Both the position numbers and the translations under genes were made by a program. The notes beneath the pieces are model-generated. The model saw nothing but the letters and a program-made list of their open reading frames with translations, had not been told where the DNA came from and ran no database searches. A DNA stretch of 6,536 nt from JALZBL01 sp040004775. GTDB lineage: Bacteria; Actinomycetota; Actinomycetes; Mycobacteriales; Jatrophihabitantaceae. The stretch covers positions 1-6,536 of the forward strand of contig JBDUAD010000130.1 of the NCBI GenBank assembly GCA_040004775.1, read 5' to 3'. Shown one piece after another: positions 5,370-6,536 of this stretch (within the stretch, counting starts at the first letter, position 1; every line of letters starts with the position of its first letter).

Positions 5370-6464
5370 ATGCCGCTGGATCTGACCGCCAACCCGCACC
5401 CCCGGTCGGCTGCGGACCGCACGGCCATCCTGGCCGATCCGGGTTTCGGACGCAGTTTCACTGACCACATGGTGCGGGCGGATTTCGCCGACGGCACCTG
5501 GCAGCCGGCGCGTGTCCTGCCCTACCAGCCGTTGACGCTCGACCCGGCGACGATGTCCCTGCACTACGGCCAGCTGATCTTCGAGGGGCTCAAGGCCTAC
5601 CACCAGCCCGACGGATCGATCGCGACGTTCCGGCCTGAACTCAACGCGGCCCGCTTCGCGCTGAGCGCGGCCCGCCTGGCCATGCCCGCGCTGCCCGCCA
5701 CGACATTCGTGGAGTCCATCGAGGCCCTGGTCGACGTCGACCGCGACTGGGTTCCCACCGGCGCCGACGCCTCGCTCTACTTGCGCCCCTTCATGCTGGC
5801 CACCGAGATCGGGCTCGGCGTGCGGCCGGCCAACCGCTACAGCTATCTGCTCATCGCCTCACCGGCCGGGGCCTACTTCGCCAGCGGCGTGCAGCCGGTG
5901 AGCGTCTGGCTGTCCACCGAGTACACCCGCGCCGCGCCCGGCGGCACCGGGGCGGCCAAGTTCGCCGGCAACTACGCCGCGTCGCTGGCCGCCCAGGCCG
6001 AGGCGGCCGCCGAGGGCTGTGACCAGGTGGTGTGGCTCGACGCGCTCGAGCACCGTTACGTCGAGGAGATGGGCGGGATGAACCTGTTCTTCGTCTTCGG
6101 CACCGGCGCCTCGGCCCGGGTCGTTACTCCGGCACTGACCGGCACCCTGCTGGCCGGCGTGACCCGCGACTCCCTGCTGACCCTGGCCGGCGAGCTCGGG
6201 TACGCGGTGGAGGAGGGGCCGATCACCACCGAGGAGTGGCAGGCCGGCAACGCCTCCGGCGACATCACCGAGGTCTTCGCCTGCGGCACCGCGGCGGTCA
6301 TCACCCCGGTTGGTCACGTCAAGAGCGCCGCCGGCTCGTGGACGGTTGGCGACGGTGGCACCGGACCGGTCAGCGCGCAGCTTCGCCAGGCTCTGCTCGG
6401 GTTGCAGACCGGCACCGAGCCCGACCGCCACGGCTGGATGCACACCCTGGTCAAGCCCGCCTAA
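5370..6464 (+). CDS. ilvE: Branched-chain amino-acid aminotransferase
   Basis: A 364-residue fold-type IV PLP enzyme catalysing the final reversible transamination between 2-oxoglutarate/glutamate and the keto acids of valine, leucine and isoleucine, in the cytosol. The length matches actinobacterial IlvE (about 368 residues in M. tuberculosis). Hallmarks are SLHYGQLIFEGLKAY starting at 63, and GGTGAAKFAGNYAASL with Lys197 as the PLP Schiff-base lysine. EEMGGMNLFFVF starts at Glu232, and the phosphate-binding EVFACGTAA lies at 301-309. No motif is missing and the frame is intact from ATG to TAA. It follows the deacetylase by 51 bases with a hairpin and its own candidate -10/RBS between them, so it is probably transcribed separately. 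No leuA-like leader peptide or T-box is visible upstream; the gap is too short for one. Confidence 0.96.
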   Translation: MPLDLTANPHPRSAADRTAILADPGFGRSFTDHMVRADFADGTWQPARVLPYQPLTLDPATMSLHYGQLIFEGLKAYHQPDGSIATFRPELNAARFALSAARLAMPALPATTFVESIEALVDVDRDWVPTGADASLYLRPFMLATEIGLGVRPANRYSYLLIASPAGAYFASGVQPVSVWLSTEYTRAAPGGTGAAKFAGNYAASLAAQAEAAAEGCDQVVWLDALEHRYVEEMGGMNLFFVFGTGASARVVTPALTGTLLAGVTRDSLLTLAGELGYAVEEGPITTEEWQAGNASGDITEVFACGTAAVITPVGHVKSAAGSWTVGDGGTGPVSAQLRQALLGLQTGTEPDRHGWMHTLVKPA

Positions 6465-6536
6465 CTCGCCTCGGGCCCTGGGCCGGCTCAGCTCACGTCG
6501 ACGCGCCCCGTTCGCCGGCCGCTCCGTCCCGGCTGC
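6465..6536. other. Intergenic tail after ilvE with an inverted repeat
   Basis: No confident gene is visible in these 72 bases. GGCCGGC at 6481-6487 and GCCGGCC at 6514-6520 are perfect inverted copies, 26 bases apart; the gap is long for a terminator stem. On the minus strand an open frame enters from the window edge and ends in TGA at 6488-6490, its last residues being GRVDVS. It could be the end of a convergent gene, but 15 codons are too few to judge. Confidence 0.3.

Noticed and set aside
4259..5464. Long plus-strand frame across the promoter region, deacetylase and ilvE start
   Set aside because: Arg/Pro/Gly-rich, with no motif, spanning two well-supported genes in another frame.
6481..6520. 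GGCCGGC/GCCGGCC inverted repeat as an ilvE terminator
   Set aside because: The 26-base loop is long and no T-tract follows; GC-only seven-base inverted repeats arise easily in this DNA.
6488..6536. C-terminal end of a minus-strand gene entering from the right edge (last residues GRVDVS)
   Set aside because: Only 15 codons are visible and nothing is recognisable; open frames of this length are expected by chance at this GC content.

Overview
This 6.5 kb window is very GC-rich, densely coding DNA. GTG starts, leaderless-looking promoters, 1- and 4-base stop/start overlaps and the protein families all point to a high-GC actinobacterium (Mycobacteriales, Micromonosporales or Pseudonocardiales-like). 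I cannot name the genus. I see no tRNA, rRNA, CRISPR array, insertion sequence or phage gene.

Layout, left to right. Positions 1-72 hold a short tandem repeat in which every unit carries a Shine-Dalgarno-like GAGG(GG) and an ATG. Its last ATG is the start of a plus-strand double-hotdog MaoC-type 3-hydroxyacyl-thioester dehydratase (68-1003), which resembles mycobacterial HtdX. That gene runs tail-to-tail, with a 14-base overlap, into a three-gene minus-strand operon read from about 4464 down to 990. In order of transcription the operon encodes a Baeyer-Villiger-type flavin monooxygenase (2857-4464), a short-chain dehydrogenase (1988-2860) and an HSL-family alpha/beta hydrolase (990-1988). The genes are joined by GTGA and TGATG overlaps, so translation is probably coupled. 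Diverging from the operon across 74 bases is a Tat-exported NodB-type polysaccharide deacetylase (4539-5318). It is followed, 51 bases on, by a branched-chain amino-acid aminotransferase, ilvE (5370-6464). The last 72 bases contain no confident gene.

How the genes may work together. An SDR can oxidise a secondary alcohol to a ketone. A Baeyer-Villiger enzyme can insert oxygen to give an ester or lactone, and an HSL hydrolase can open it. The same three families occur together in the Mycobacterium tuberculosis mymA-lipR-sadH operon. The convergent HtdX-like dehydratase could act on the acyl-CoA or acyl-ACP products, but it is not co-transcribed with them. The deacetylase (cell envelope) and ilvE (Val/Leu/Ile metabolism) look like unrelated housekeeping neighbours. 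The substrate of the oxidative cassette cannot be read from sequence. The most unusual item is the start-codon-bearing repeat at the left edge.
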